Part shown: positions 1 through 6,693 of the stretch, piece by piece
Numbering within the stretch: position 1 is the first letter of the stretch
How the letters are laid out: each line of letters begins with the position of its first letter
Source: CAZRDB01 sp964598695
Lineage (GTDB): Bacteria; Armatimonadota; Zipacnadia; UBA1398
Assembly: GCA_964598695.1 (NCBI GenBank)
Contig: CAZRDB010000015.1
Coordinates: forward strand, 1-45,313
DNA length: 45,313 nt
Direction: 5' to 3'
Notes under the pieces: model-generated
Database searches by the model: none
Told to the model about the DNA's origin: nothing
What the model saw: only the letters and a program-made list of their open reading frames with translations
Made by a program: the position numbers and the translations under genes

Positions 1-398
1 TGAGCTACTCCGAGCTGCTGATGGACCACTTCCTGAACCCGCGCAACGGCGGGAAGCTCGCCGCGCCCGACCTCACCGGGACGGCAGGGGTCCCGCACCA
101 GGGCAACTTCGTCGTGCTCGAGCTGCGCCTCGTGGCGGGCCGCATCGCCGAGAGCCGCTTCCAGTGCCACGGCTGCGGACCGACCATCGCCTGTGCCTCG
201 TACCTCACGACCCTCCTCGAGGGCCGGACTCTCGCGGAGTGCGCGTGTCTCACGGAGGAGGCGCTCTCCGAGGCGCTGGAGATCCCCGCGCACAAGCAGG
301 CCAGCCCGAGGCTTGTCGCCGAGGCGCTGCACAGCCTGCTGGACGCGGCACGACGGCAGCCACGCGGCTCCCCCCGGACATCGACTCATGCGGTGTGA
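1..398 (+). CDS. IscU/NifU-like iron-sulfur scaffold protein (start codon cut by window edge)
   Basis: The frame is open from the first base: bases 1-2 are TG followed by codons for SYSELLMDHFLNPRN, so the true start is almost certainly an NTG codon one base before the window. The protein (about 132 residues) has the NifU/IscU N-terminal layout: YSELLMDHF..NPRN..G at the N-terminus, then a region equivalent to GAPACGD, then a GCG...A helix and an LxEGRTL segment. In the family this fold assembles Fe-S clusters on three conserved Cys. Here the first Cys and its neighbouring Asp are replaced (GVPHQGN), the GCG Cys is kept, and the third position reads KQASP. The scaffold may therefore be degenerate or use other ligands, such as the extra Cys in FQCHGCG and ECAC. 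Family assignment is fairly sure; activity is not. Confidence 0.72.
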   Translation, partial: SYSELLMDHFLNPRNGGKLAAPDLTGTAGVPHQGNFVVLELRLVAGRIAESRFQCHGCGPTIACASYLTTLLEGRTLAECACLTEEALSEALEIPAHKQASPRLVAEALHSLLDAARRQPRGSPRTSTHAV

Positions 399-570
399 CG
401 CAGTCTCCGAACCCGGTCCGGCGTTGGCCCCTGGTTGCCTGCGTCGACGGCACGACGCGGGCGTTCGTCGTGTTGCCGCCCGCTAGCGTCGCGGACCCCC
501 CGCGGCGGTACTGAGGAGCCCCCGGCGCCTGACCACCAGTCCCGCCCCGTCTGCTTGCATCAGGCAGCAC
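399..570. other. intergenic junction between host-type gene and phage block
   Basis: These 172 bases separate the scaffold gene from the first phage-like gene. The frame of the downstream gene stays open from base 487 and encodes upstream residues (SPRRLTTSPAPSAC...), so the portal-like fragment may extend left with a non-ATG start. I see no convincing ribosome binding site, tRNA, or direct repeat matching the right edge near 12510 that would mark an attachment site. Confidence 0.4.
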
Positions 571-921
571 ATGCTCGTCTCCGAGGTCAAGCACGTCCGC
601 CGGCAGCTCGAGCCGATGGTCGAGCAGCTCATCGACCTGTGGATGGCGCTCATCCGCCGGCGGGGACGATTCCGCGTCCGCTGGTCCGAGGTGACGCTCC
701 AGGATCTCAAAGACACCGCCGACGCCGTCTACCGCCGCGCGATGGCCCGCAAGGCCGATGTCGAGTCGCTCACGGCGATGGTCGATCGCGGCTGGGCTGA
801 CGACGCGTTCGCCCGCGAGCAGCTCTTCCCCTCGGCCCGCTACGAGATCATGGACGAGCCGCCCGAGCCCGTGCTCCTCCCCGCAACCGAGAACGCGCCC
901 CTCGCCGACCCCGCCGACTGA
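571..921 (+). CDS. possible C-terminal fragment of phage portal protein
   Basis: This 116-residue product begins with an amphipathic helical segment (SEVKHVRRQLEPMVEQLIDLWMA) and ends in an acidic, proline-rich tail. It lies directly upstream of a prohead protease, the slot held by the portal gene in HK97-like phages, and the helical region plus disordered acidic tail suits a portal C-terminus. Full portals run to roughly 400-500 residues, so most of the gene would be missing. The ATG at 571 has no good ribosome binding site, and the frame is open back to 487, which supports truncation. The call rests on position and general appearance, not a diagnostic motif; it could also be a small independent head protein. 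Confidence 0.35.
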   Translation: MLVSEVKHVRRQLEPMVEQLIDLWMALIRRRGRFRVRWSEVTLQDLKDTADAVYRRAMARKADVESLTAMVDRGWADDAFAREQLFPSARYEIMDEPPEPVLLPATENAPLADPAD

Positions 922-938
922 CCGAGAGGAGGAAGCCC

Positions 939-1889
939 ATGCTCCACCCGCACAGCAAGGTAGTCCGCGTCGGCGCAGAGCCCGGCGCGCCGGTCGAGGA
1001 CGACCTCCGACGCATCAACGAGTTCAGCCCCGCCCCGCTCGCCGCGGGCGAGGTCACCGTTTGCGCGATGACCCTGTGCACGGGCGACTACGACCGGGAC
1101 TTCGAGCGCTTCGGCGACGAGGTGCTCGAGCGGTTCGCCGTGACCCTCGTCGGCAAGTCGCTGCTCGTCGGCCACCGCCACGACGCCGCGCCCGAGGGCC
1201 TGTTCTACCGCGCCGAGGTCGTCCAGCGCCCGGGCGCCTCGCCCGCGCTCCGCGCCTGGGCCTACCTCCCGCACACGGAGGCGAACGAGCACATCCGCAC
1301 CCTGATCGAGACCGGGGTGATCCGCTACGTCTCGGTCGGCTTCCGCTGCGAGAAGCTGCTCTGCGATCTCTGCGGCAGCGATCTCCTCAGTGCCCCCTGC
1401 GGCCACAGCCCGGGCGGGGAGTACGGCGGACGGCTCGCGACCGCGACCTGGGCCGGCGAGGCCGAGGCGGTCGAGGGGAGCCTCGTCTACCTCGGCAGCC
1501 AGTACGAGGCCGTGCTCCTCAAGGACGCGCCGGCCGCGGAGCCGCCGGCCGAGACGCCCGACCGGCTGCTCGCCGAGCACCTCGAGGCCGCCCTCCGCCT
1601 TGTCGCGGCGCGCGAGGAGGAGATCAAGCGCCTCCGCCCGCTCGCCGACGACGGCCTGCGGCTGCGGATGGAGCTGCGGCGCGAGCTGCACGCCCTCACC
1701 GCGCTCGCGGGCGAAGCCGAGGCATGGACGGCGCTCGAGCCCACCCTCGCAACCCTCGACGTGCCCGCCCTTCGCGAGCTGTGCGACGCCGTCGCCCGCA
1801 AGGCCGACTGGCTCGCCCCACCGAGGCCGTGGGCAACGCGACGGGCGCTCGTGCGGGAGCCCGACCTCTCTGCATACGTGCGTGCCTAG
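939..1889 (+). CDS. phage prohead maturation protease with C-terminal scaffold-like extension
   Basis: The ATG at 939 follows a strong GAGAGGAGGAA site. The 316-residue protein resembles caudovirus prohead proteases, which cleave scaffold and capsid proteins during head maturation. VGHRHD (His79/His81) and YVSVGF (Ser132) are the likely catalytic His and Ser. They are followed by a zinc-knuckle-like insert with Cys142, Cys145, Cys154 and His156, then the conserved EGSLVYLGSQYEA segment near 179-191. Residues about 205-265 are rich in Leu, Glu and Arg and probably form a coiled coil, consistent with a fused scaffolding domain. It sits between the portal-like fragment and the decoration and capsid genes, the expected order. 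The third catalytic residue cannot be fixed by eye. Confidence 0.75.
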   Translation: MLHPHSKVVRVGAEPGAPVEDDLRRINEFSPAPLAAGEVTVCAMTLCTGDYDRDFERFGDEVLERFAVTLVGKSLLVGHRHDAAPEGLFYRAEVVQRPGASPALRAWAYLPHTEANEHIRTLIETGVIRYVSVGFRCEKLLCDLCGSDLLSAPCGHSPGGEYGGRLATATWAGEAEAVEGSLVYLGSQYEAVLLKDAPAAEPPAETPDRLLAEHLEAALRLVAAREEEIKRLRPLADDGLRLRMELRRELHALTALAGEAEAWTALEPTLATLDVPALRELCDAVARKADWLAPPRPWATRRALVREPDLSAYVRA

Positions 1890-1913
1890 CCGGTGACGCG
1901 CGACGCCCGACCC

Positions 1914-1957
1914 CACGGGGCGCTGCCCCGTGCTCCTCCAGAGGGCGGGCCCTCTGG
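1914..1957 (+). other. double hairpin in intergenic region (possible terminator or mRNA element)
   Basis: Two perfect inverted repeats stand back to back in the 273-base gap after the protease gene. Arms 1914-1921 and 1925-1932 (CACGGGGC/GCCCCGTG) have a 3-base loop, and arms 1938-1946 and 1949-1957 (CCAGAGGGC/GCCCTCTGG) have a 2-base spacer. There is no T-run, so this is not a classical intrinsic terminator. Comparable hairpins follow the capsid and tail-tube genes. The rest of the gap to 2162 contains only the ribosome binding site of the next gene. Confidence 0.5.
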
Positions 1958-2162
1958 ACTCCCAGCGCGACCGCGCCGCGGCGGGGGAAGCCCGCTCCCC
2001 CCGCTCCGCGGTCGTCACGGCAACCACGCGGAGCACGCACCCGGCGGATGACGGGACCGACGGCTCGCGCGGACAGGCGCCCCGCGCACCCCCACTCGAC
2101 GACTCGGGGGCAGCGCTGGGGCATCGTGGGTCCGCACCGGACCGAAAGGAGTGAGGAAGGCC

Positions 2163-2540
2163 ATGGCGCTTCGCACTGTCAGCGGCGGCCCGATCGAGGG
2201 CGCCGTCGCCACGTTCGCACCGACCTCGACCTGGACCGACCCGGCGGCCGGAGACCTCGTGAAGCTCAGCACCTCCGGCGCCTACGCGGTCGCCGAGTGC
2301 GCGGCTAACGATCCCCCGGCCGGCATCGTGCGCGGGGTCTCCCCGAGTGGCGCGACGCTCACCGTCGAGCTGTTCTCCTCCGGCGCGATCGCGCGGCTCC
2401 CCGTGAGTGGCACGCCCGCGCTCGGCAACCAGATCCAGGCCGCCTCCGCCACCGCCGCCAAGGGGGTCGCCTCGGGCGGCACGGGCGTCGTCGTCGCGAT
2501 CGGCATGGAGACCGACACGGTCGACGTCCTGTTCCTGTAG
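2163..2540 (+). CDS. phage head decoration-like protein
   Basis: The protein has 125 residues from the ATG at 2163, preceded by AAAGGAGTGAGGAAGG. A GTG at 2151 is in frame but lies on top of the Shine-Dalgarno, so 2163 is preferred. The sequence is small, Gly/Ala/Ser/Thr-rich and apparently all beta, with alternating hydrophobic strands and no cysteine pattern except one Cys, and it ends in DTVDVLFL. Its size, composition and position between prohead protease and major capsid protein match decoration or head-fibre proteins (DUF2190-like) that stabilise the capsid surface. The function is inferred from context and general appearance; no specific motif is diagnostic. Confidence 0.6.
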   Translation: MALRTVSGGPIEGAVATFAPTSTWTDPAAGDLVKLSTSGAYAVAECAANDPPAGIVRGVSPSGATLTVELFSSGAIARLPVSGTPALGNQIQAASATAAKGVASGGTGVVVAIGMETDTVDVLFL

Positions 2541-2561
2541 GGCAGAGAAGGGGGTACCGCT

Positions 2562-3605
2562 GTGCAAAGCGTGGCAGTGAAGAAGCTCGACCTCGAGAAG
2601 GGCATGTACCAGGAGGCGCGCCTCCGCGGCCTCACCTTCCCGGATCTCCTCGAGGAGCTGGACCCCTCGGACGAGTACGGAGGGGCGCTCGGGAAGGCCG
2701 GGGCGTTCGCGCGCCAGCTCCTCGCCCACGACATCAAGGTCTTCGGTCCGCAGGCCGACGTGATCGGCAAGTTCTTCGCCTCCACCGCCTCGGCCGTGCT
2801 CTTCCCGCACTACGTCGAGAGCCAGGTCCACGCGGGGATGCTCGCCGAATCGCTCCTGCCCGAGATCGTCGCGACCGAGACGCGGATCCCGTCGCACACC
2901 TACGACGGCGCGTGGCTCAGCGACGCCGAACCCGACCGTCAGCTCCACGAGGTAGCCGAGGGGGCGATCCTGCCGACCGTCGAGCTGAAGACGGCGGAGC
3001 ACACCGTCAAGCTCCACAAGTTCGGCCGGATGCTCAAGGCGAGCTACGAGTCGCTCCGGCTCCAGCGCGCCAACGTCGTCTCGGTCTGGCTGCAGCGGAT
3101 CGGCGCCCAGCTCGCGATCGATGAGTCGGACGCCGCGCTCCGGCGGATCCTCAACGGCGACGGCAACGCCAACGCGCTGAGCCCCCTGCTCACCGAGGCC
3201 AGCGGCACGCTCGACTACGACGAGATGATTCGGCTGTGGCTGGCCTTCCCGGCCGGCTACCGCTGCCGCAAGCTCGTCGTGGGCGACACGCTCCTGCGGA
3301 CCATCCTCGGGATGGAGCAGTTCCAGAACCCGGCGGCCGGGTTCCACTTCCAGGCGGATGGCGAGCTGGTCAGCCCGGTCGGCGCCAAGCTTCTCCGCTG
3401 GAGTTCCTCGGCCGTGCTGCCCCCCGACTGCGTCCTCGGCCTCGACGAGCGGTACGCGCTCGAGCAGGTCACCGAGTTCGGCGTCCTCACCGAGGTCGAC
3501 CGGCTCATCGACCGGCAGATCGAGGCGACGACGGTCTCCAAGTGGACCGGCTTCGTGAAGCTCGACGCCAGCGCCACGCGGGCGCTCGACGTGACGCACA
3601 GCTAG
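2562..3605 (+). CDS. phage major capsid protein
   Basis: The GTG start at 2562 is preceded by GAGAAGGGGG at good spacing. The 347-residue protein is the right size for an HK97-fold capsid subunit and follows protease and decoration genes. Supporting features are a helical N-terminus without membrane segments, a central stretch with the E-TRIPSHTYDG type of E-loop/P-domain sequence near 105-120, a helical region around residues 190-215, and a C-terminal part with LGLDERYALEQVTEFGVL, typical of capsid proteins of this kind. No protease site can be located by eye. An 85-base gap with a strong hairpin separates it from the next gene. The assignment rests on synteny plus overall sequence character. 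Confidence 0.72.
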   Translation: MQSVAVKKLDLEKGMYQEARLRGLTFPDLLEELDPSDEYGGALGKAGAFARQLLAHDIKVFGPQADVIGKFFASTASAVLFPHYVESQVHAGMLAESLLPEIVATETRIPSHTYDGAWLSDAEPDRQLHEVAEGAILPTVELKTAEHTVKLHKFGRMLKASYESLRLQRANVVSVWLQRIGAQLAIDESDAALRRILNGDGNANALSPLLTEASGTLDYDEMIRLWLAFPAGYRCRKLVVGDTLLRTILGMEQFQNPAAGFHFQADGELVSPVGAKLLRWSSSAVLPPDCVLGLDERYALEQVTEFGVLTEVDRLIDRQIEATTVSKWTGFVKLDASATRALDVTHS

Positions 3606-3631
3606 CGGCGCGGCCGCCCCGCCCTCGGTCA

Positions 3632-3658
3632 CGGGCTCCGGCCGTGCGCCGGAGCCCG
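3632..3658 (+). terminator. strong hairpin after capsid gene
   Basis: An 11-base perfect stem (3632-3642 CGGGCTCCGGC with 3648-3658 GCCGGAGCCCG) closes a 5-base loop 26 bases after the capsid stop codon. Outer CGGT/ACCG bases may extend it. No T-tract follows, so it may be a partial terminator or a transcript-stabilising structure behind a highly expressed gene rather than a canonical terminator. Confidence 0.45.
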
Positions 3659-3690
3659 ACCGCGGGGCCCCAACGCGAAGGGAGTTCACG

Positions 3691-4113
3691 ATGGCGCTCG
3701 CGACCGTCTCGGCCGTACGGGCCGAGGGGAGCTTCCTCCGGGAGCAGTTCAGCAAGGCGACCGACGGCGAGTTGGAGGCGCTGCTCGCCGAGCGCGTCGC
3801 CGAGGCCTCGGCCGAGGTGCTCGCCCGCGTCGGCGCCGTGACCTACGCGACGGAGGAGGCCCCGCTCCGACAGGTGCTGACGACCGCCGAGGTCTACCTC
3901 GCGACCGCGAAGGCCCTGCAGACGATCCAGAACATCGTCGCCACCTGGGACGCCGAGGCGCTGCCCGCCGAGTTCGTCGACTCGCACGAGCTGTCGGCGA
4001 TCGTCGCCCGCTACCGCAGCTCGGTCGACCGGCTGCTCGCGCCGCACGAGCAGGGCGTCCGGGAGAGCCCGCGGCCCTACCTCGCGGCGCGCGGCATCGA
4101 GATCGAGCGATAG
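3691..4113 (+). CDS. phage head-tail connector-like protein
   Basis: The 140-residue, mostly helical protein starts at ATG 3691 behind GAAGGGAG. It is charged and Ala/Glu-rich, with no membrane segment, signal or metal-binding motif. It lies between the major capsid and tail-tube genes, the position of head completion, neck or adaptor proteins (gp6/gp15-like), which are also small and largely helical. No family signature is recognised, so the role is inferred from synteny only. The next gene follows after 13 bases with its own GGAGGT site, suggesting one transcript. Confidence 0.45.
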   Translation: MALATVSAVRAEGSFLREQFSKATDGELEALLAERVAEASAEVLARVGAVTYATEEAPLRQVLTTAEVYLATAKALQTIQNIVATWDAEALPAEFVDSHELSAIVARYRSSVDRLLAPHEQGVRESPRPYLAARGIEIER

Positions 4114-4126
4114 GAGGTCGAGCAGG

Positions 4127-4501
4127 ATGGCTCGCAAGTCCGGCAAGCACGCGTCGGTCACCATCGGCGCCTACAACGGTGCGGAGCTGTACCACGTCGA
4201 GGTGCGCGTGACCGCCGATCTGATCGACGTGACGGCCCTCGGCGATGACTGGGCGACCGCGATCCCCGGCGTCGGCCACTGGGAGGTCCGAGCCGAGAAG
4301 TACTACGCGACCGAGGCGTTCCTCACGCTCGTGAACGCCACCCCGGCCGCGGCGACGCCCGTCGTCGTCACCGTGAAGGACGGAGACGGAACCACGGTCT
4401 TCTCCGGCACGGGCTACGTCACCGAAGGCAGCTTCCTCGTCCCGCAGGAGGCCGTCACCGAACGGATCGTCATCCAGGGCGCCGGCGCCCCCACGGCGTA
4501 G
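4127..4501 (+). CDS. phage tail tube-like protein
   Basis: The 124-residue protein starts at ATG 4127 with ribosome site AGGAGGTCGAGC. Alternating beta segments include VTADLIDVTALGDDWAT, a following GVGHWEV turn and a C-terminal TGYVTEGSFLVPQEAV strand pair. The pattern of D-VTALGD-W followed by a Trp and an aromatic strand is commonly seen in tail-tube proteins of long-tailed phages, which stack as hexameric rings to form the DNA conduit. The position before a chaperone pair with a candidate -1 frameshift fits this role. A minor head-neck protein with the same beta fold is the main alternative. Confidence 0.6.
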   Translation: MARKSGKHASVTIGAYNGAELYHVEVRVTADLIDVTALGDDWATAIPGVGHWEVRAEKYYATEAFLTLVNATPAAATPVVVTVKDGDGTTVFSGTGYVTEGSFLVPQEAVTERIVIQGAGAPTA

Positions 4502-4514
4502 TCGCCGGCCGAGC

Positions 4515-4561
4515 GAGCCCCCGGGGCTCTCCCCCGGCCCCGCCGGAGGGGACCCCTCCGG
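4515..4561 (+). other. double hairpin after tail-tube gene
   Basis: Two adjacent inverted repeats occupy the 204-base gap after the tail-tube stop: 4515-4521 with 4523-4529 (GAGCCCC/GGGGCTC) and 4543-4551 with 4553-4561 (CCGGAGGGG/CCCCTCCGG). The layout parallels the double hairpin at 1914-1957, though the sequences differ. No T-run follows. The remainder of the gap to 4690 shows no gene that I can support. Confidence 0.5.
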
Positions 4562-4705
4562 ACCACCCGAGGCGATTGCGGTCGGGGGCCAAGACCGTGC
4601 CCCCGACCCACAATCGCTGGGGCCCACCGGCAGAGCATCCCACCAGGGAAGCTGAGGCGGATCTCCAGGACGAACCCGTCGGGGACGGCGAGGGAGGAGC
4701 ACCAG

Positions 4706-5092
4706 GTGGAGCACAGCCTGAGCACTGTCGACGATGTCCGGCGGAGTCCCATCCGCCTCTGGAACGGGCTCGAGGCCTGGGTCTGGGGGCTGACCTTCGG
4801 CCAGTTCCTCGCGCTCCAGCGCGAGGCCCAGTTCCCCGGGGCCGACGGCGAGCCGCGCTTCGACGCGGAGCGGTACGCGATCGCCCGCGTCATCGAGTGT
4901 GTCCGCCGCTCCGGGGAGCCGGGCGCCGAGCCGCTGTTCACGCGCGCCGAGCACACGGAGTGGCTGCGCGCCCGGAGCGCCCAGTCGATCGAACGGATCC
5001 TGCGCCTCTCGATGGAGCTGAGCGGCGAGCTGGAGGGCCCGGGATGCTCGGACCCTCCGGCCTCGCCGTCCGGCTCCGGCGGTTCTGCGTAG
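4706..5092 (+). CDS. tail assembly chaperone (G-like protein)
   Basis: GTG start at 4706 with GGGAGGAGC upstream; 128 residues. The protein is soluble and partly helical (LEAWVWGLTFGQFLALQREAQF, SIERILRLSMELSGEL) and ends in a low-complexity Ser/Pro/Gly tail. It directly follows the tail tube, where siphophages encode the paired tail-assembly chaperones G and GT; GT is made by a programmed -1 ribosomal frameshift near the end of G. Here a second open frame in -1 register starts inside the 3' end, and GGGCCCG at 5035-5041 has the X XXY YYZ form in the correct phase. Function is inferred from synteny and this arrangement; no sequence motif proves it. Confidence 0.5.
   Translation: MEHSLSTVDDVRRSPIRLWNGLEAWVWGLTFGQFLALQREAQFPGADGEPRFDAERYAIARVIECVRRSGEPGAEPLFTRAEHTEWLRARSAQSIERILRLSMELSGELEGPGCSDPPASPSGSGGSA
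5035..5041 (+). promoter_or_regulatory. candidate -1 ribosomal frameshift site (G GGC CCG)
   Basis: In the frame of the upstream gene the codons read GAG-GGC-CCG, so the heptamer is G GGC CCG. Slipping back one base gives GGG-CCC and continues in the open frame to 5229, producing a product of about 174 residues instead of 128. The phase and direction match known tail-chaperone frameshifts. In 70% GC DNA such heptamers arise by chance, so confidence is moderate. Confidence 0.4.
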
Positions 5093-5229
5093 AGCGGCTT
5101 CACCGGCTGCCGGAGGAGATCCACGCCTCGCTCGCGGCGGTCGTCCGTGCCGAGGGGCTTGATCGGACCGCCCGCGCGGCCTATGCTCCGCGGGAGGAAA
5201 CCCGGGGCCTGTCGGCGGTGTCCTCCTGA
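5044..5229 (+). CDS. -1 frame extension of tail chaperone (T-like part) or small overlapping gene
   Basis: This frame overlaps the 3' end of the chaperone gene by 49 bases and encodes MLGPSGLAVRLRRFCVERL followed by a helical, basic segment and stop at 5227-5229 (61 residues from the ATG). It is likely translated as a fusion through the slippery heptamer at 5035-5041, as gpT is in lambda-like phages. Independent initiation at ATG 5044 is possible, but the preceding GGAGGGCCCGGG provides only a tight ribosome site. The frame also stays open upstream to 4576, which GC bias alone can explain. Confidence 0.4.
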   Translation: MLGPSGLAVRLRRFCVERLHRLPEEIHASLAAVVRAEGLDRTARAAYAPREETRGLSAVSS

Positions 5230-5259
5230 ACCGAGGAGGAGCCCGCGCCGCCGGGGCCC

Positions 5260-6528
5260 ATGCACCCACGGACGGGATCGAGCAGCCTGAACACGACCGA
5301 ACTCCGAGAGAGCCTCGCCCGCTTCCGCTACGAAGGCGGGGGGCCGGAAGACGCCTCGCCCACGCGGGAGGAGCAGGCCGACTGCGGCGGGCTCATCGTG
5401 CCCCGCTACACGAACGAGTTCTGGACCTCGCGCCAGCGGCGCGGCCATCCGCTCCACGAGGTCTCCTACCGGGCCTGCTTCAAGGCCGAGCTGCCCCGCT
5501 TCTTCATCGAGCGGCTGACCGATCCCGGTGACCTCGTCTACGACCCCTTCATGGGCCGTGGGACGACGCTCCTCGAGGCGGGACTGTGCGGCCGGCGCAT
5601 GGCGGGGAACGACGTCAATCCGCTGAGCCGGATCCTGCTCGAGCCGCGGCTCGACCCGCCCGCGCTCGACGAGATCGTCGAGCGCCTCCGCGGTCTCGAC
5701 CTCGCGGGCCCCGCCCCGGCCGATCTCGACCTCAGCATGTTCTACAGCCCCTCGACCGAGTCGCAGATCGTGCGGCTGCGCGACTACCTCGCGGAGCGGC
5801 AGGCCCAGGGCGCCGAGGACCGCGTCGATCGCTGGATCCGGATGGTCGCCACGAACCGGCTCACGGGCCACTCGCCCGGCTTCTTCTCCGTCTACACGCT
5901 GCCCCCCAACCAGGCGGTCGCCCCCGAGGCGCAGCGGAAGATCAACGAGCGGCGCAAACAGACCCCGCCCGCCCGCGACGTGGTCGGACTCATCCTGCGG
6001 AAGACACGCAGCCTGCTGCGGCTGACGAGCTGCGCCGACCGCGAGGCGCTCGCGGCCGGTTACGAACCGGGCCGCCTCTTCTGCCTCGACGCGCGCGAGC
6101 ACACGGGCCTTCCCGATGGCTCCGTCGCGCTGGTGGTGACCTCGCCGCCGTTCCTCGACATCGTGCAGTACAACAAGGACAACTGGCTCCGCTGCTGGTT
6201 CAACGGGCTCGATGCCAAGGCGATCGGTCGGAGCATCACCATGGCGCGCTCGGTCGAGCAGTGGTCGGAGGTCATGCTCGGCACCCTCCGCGAGCTGGCC
6301 CGGATGCTCCGTCCGGGGGGCTGGGTCGCCTTCGAGGTGGGCGAGGTCCGACGCGGGAGCGTCCGCCTCGATGAGGTCATCGCTCCGCTCGGCGTCGAGG
6401 CAGGCCTCGAGTGCGCCGCGATCATGGTCAACGAGCAGGACTTCACCAAGACCGCCCATTGTTGGGGCGTCGCCAACAACGCCGGCGGCACCAACACCAA
6501 CCGCATCGTCCTCCTCCGCAAGCCGTAG
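5260..6528 (+). CDS. phage-borne DNA methyltransferase (N4-cytosine or N6-adenine type)
   Basis: The 422-residue protein carries the AdoMet-binding motif I (VYDPFMGRGTTLLEAG, about residues 91-106, followed by NDVNP) and a catalytic motif IV TSPPF near 293-297. The TSPPF form suggests amino-methylation of cytosine N4 or adenine N6. Motif I precedes motif IV with a long helical insertion (about 190 residues), an alpha/gamma-like order. No partner endonuclease is nearby, so it is probably an orphan methylase that protects phage DNA or alters host marks. Its position is odd: it sits between tail chaperone and tail hub, where long-tailed phages encode the tape measure. GAGGAGG lies about 20 bases before the ATG, so a slightly later start (CTG at 5288) is possible. 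Confidence 0.85.
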   Translation: MHPRTGSSSLNTTELRESLARFRYEGGGPEDASPTREEQADCGGLIVPRYTNEFWTSRQRRGHPLHEVSYRACFKAELPRFFIERLTDPGDLVYDPFMGRGTTLLEAGLCGRRMAGNDVNPLSRILLEPRLDPPALDEIVERLRGLDLAGPAPADLDLSMFYSPSTESQIVRLRDYLAERQAQGAEDRVDRWIRMVATNRLTGHSPGFFSVYTLPPNQAVAPEAQRKINERRKQTPPARDVVGLILRKTRSLLRLTSCADREALAAGYEPGRLFCLDAREHTGLPDGSVALVVTSPPFLDIVQYNKDNWLRCWFNGLDAKAIGRSITMARSVEQWSEVMLGTLRELARMLRPGGWVAFEVGEVRRGSVRLDEVIAPLGVEAGLECAAIMVNEQDFTKTAHCWGVANNAGGTNTNRIVLLRKP

Positions 6529-6693
6529 CCGACCGAACCCGCCCCTCCTCGCCTCCGCGCTCCCGACGCGATGGATGGCGCACGCCGGGCCGCAACCGCG
6601 TCGCCCACTCCCGGGCGCCTCTCGTTCGCACCCCCGAGGCCCGGCGGCGCGCGCGGCCGGGGAGGGCCCGCATCGCGACAGGGGATGGCAACC

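Noticed and set aside
399..570. Attachment site (attL) at the left edge of the phage block
   Set aside because: No matching direct repeat was found near 12510 and no integrase or tRNA is present.
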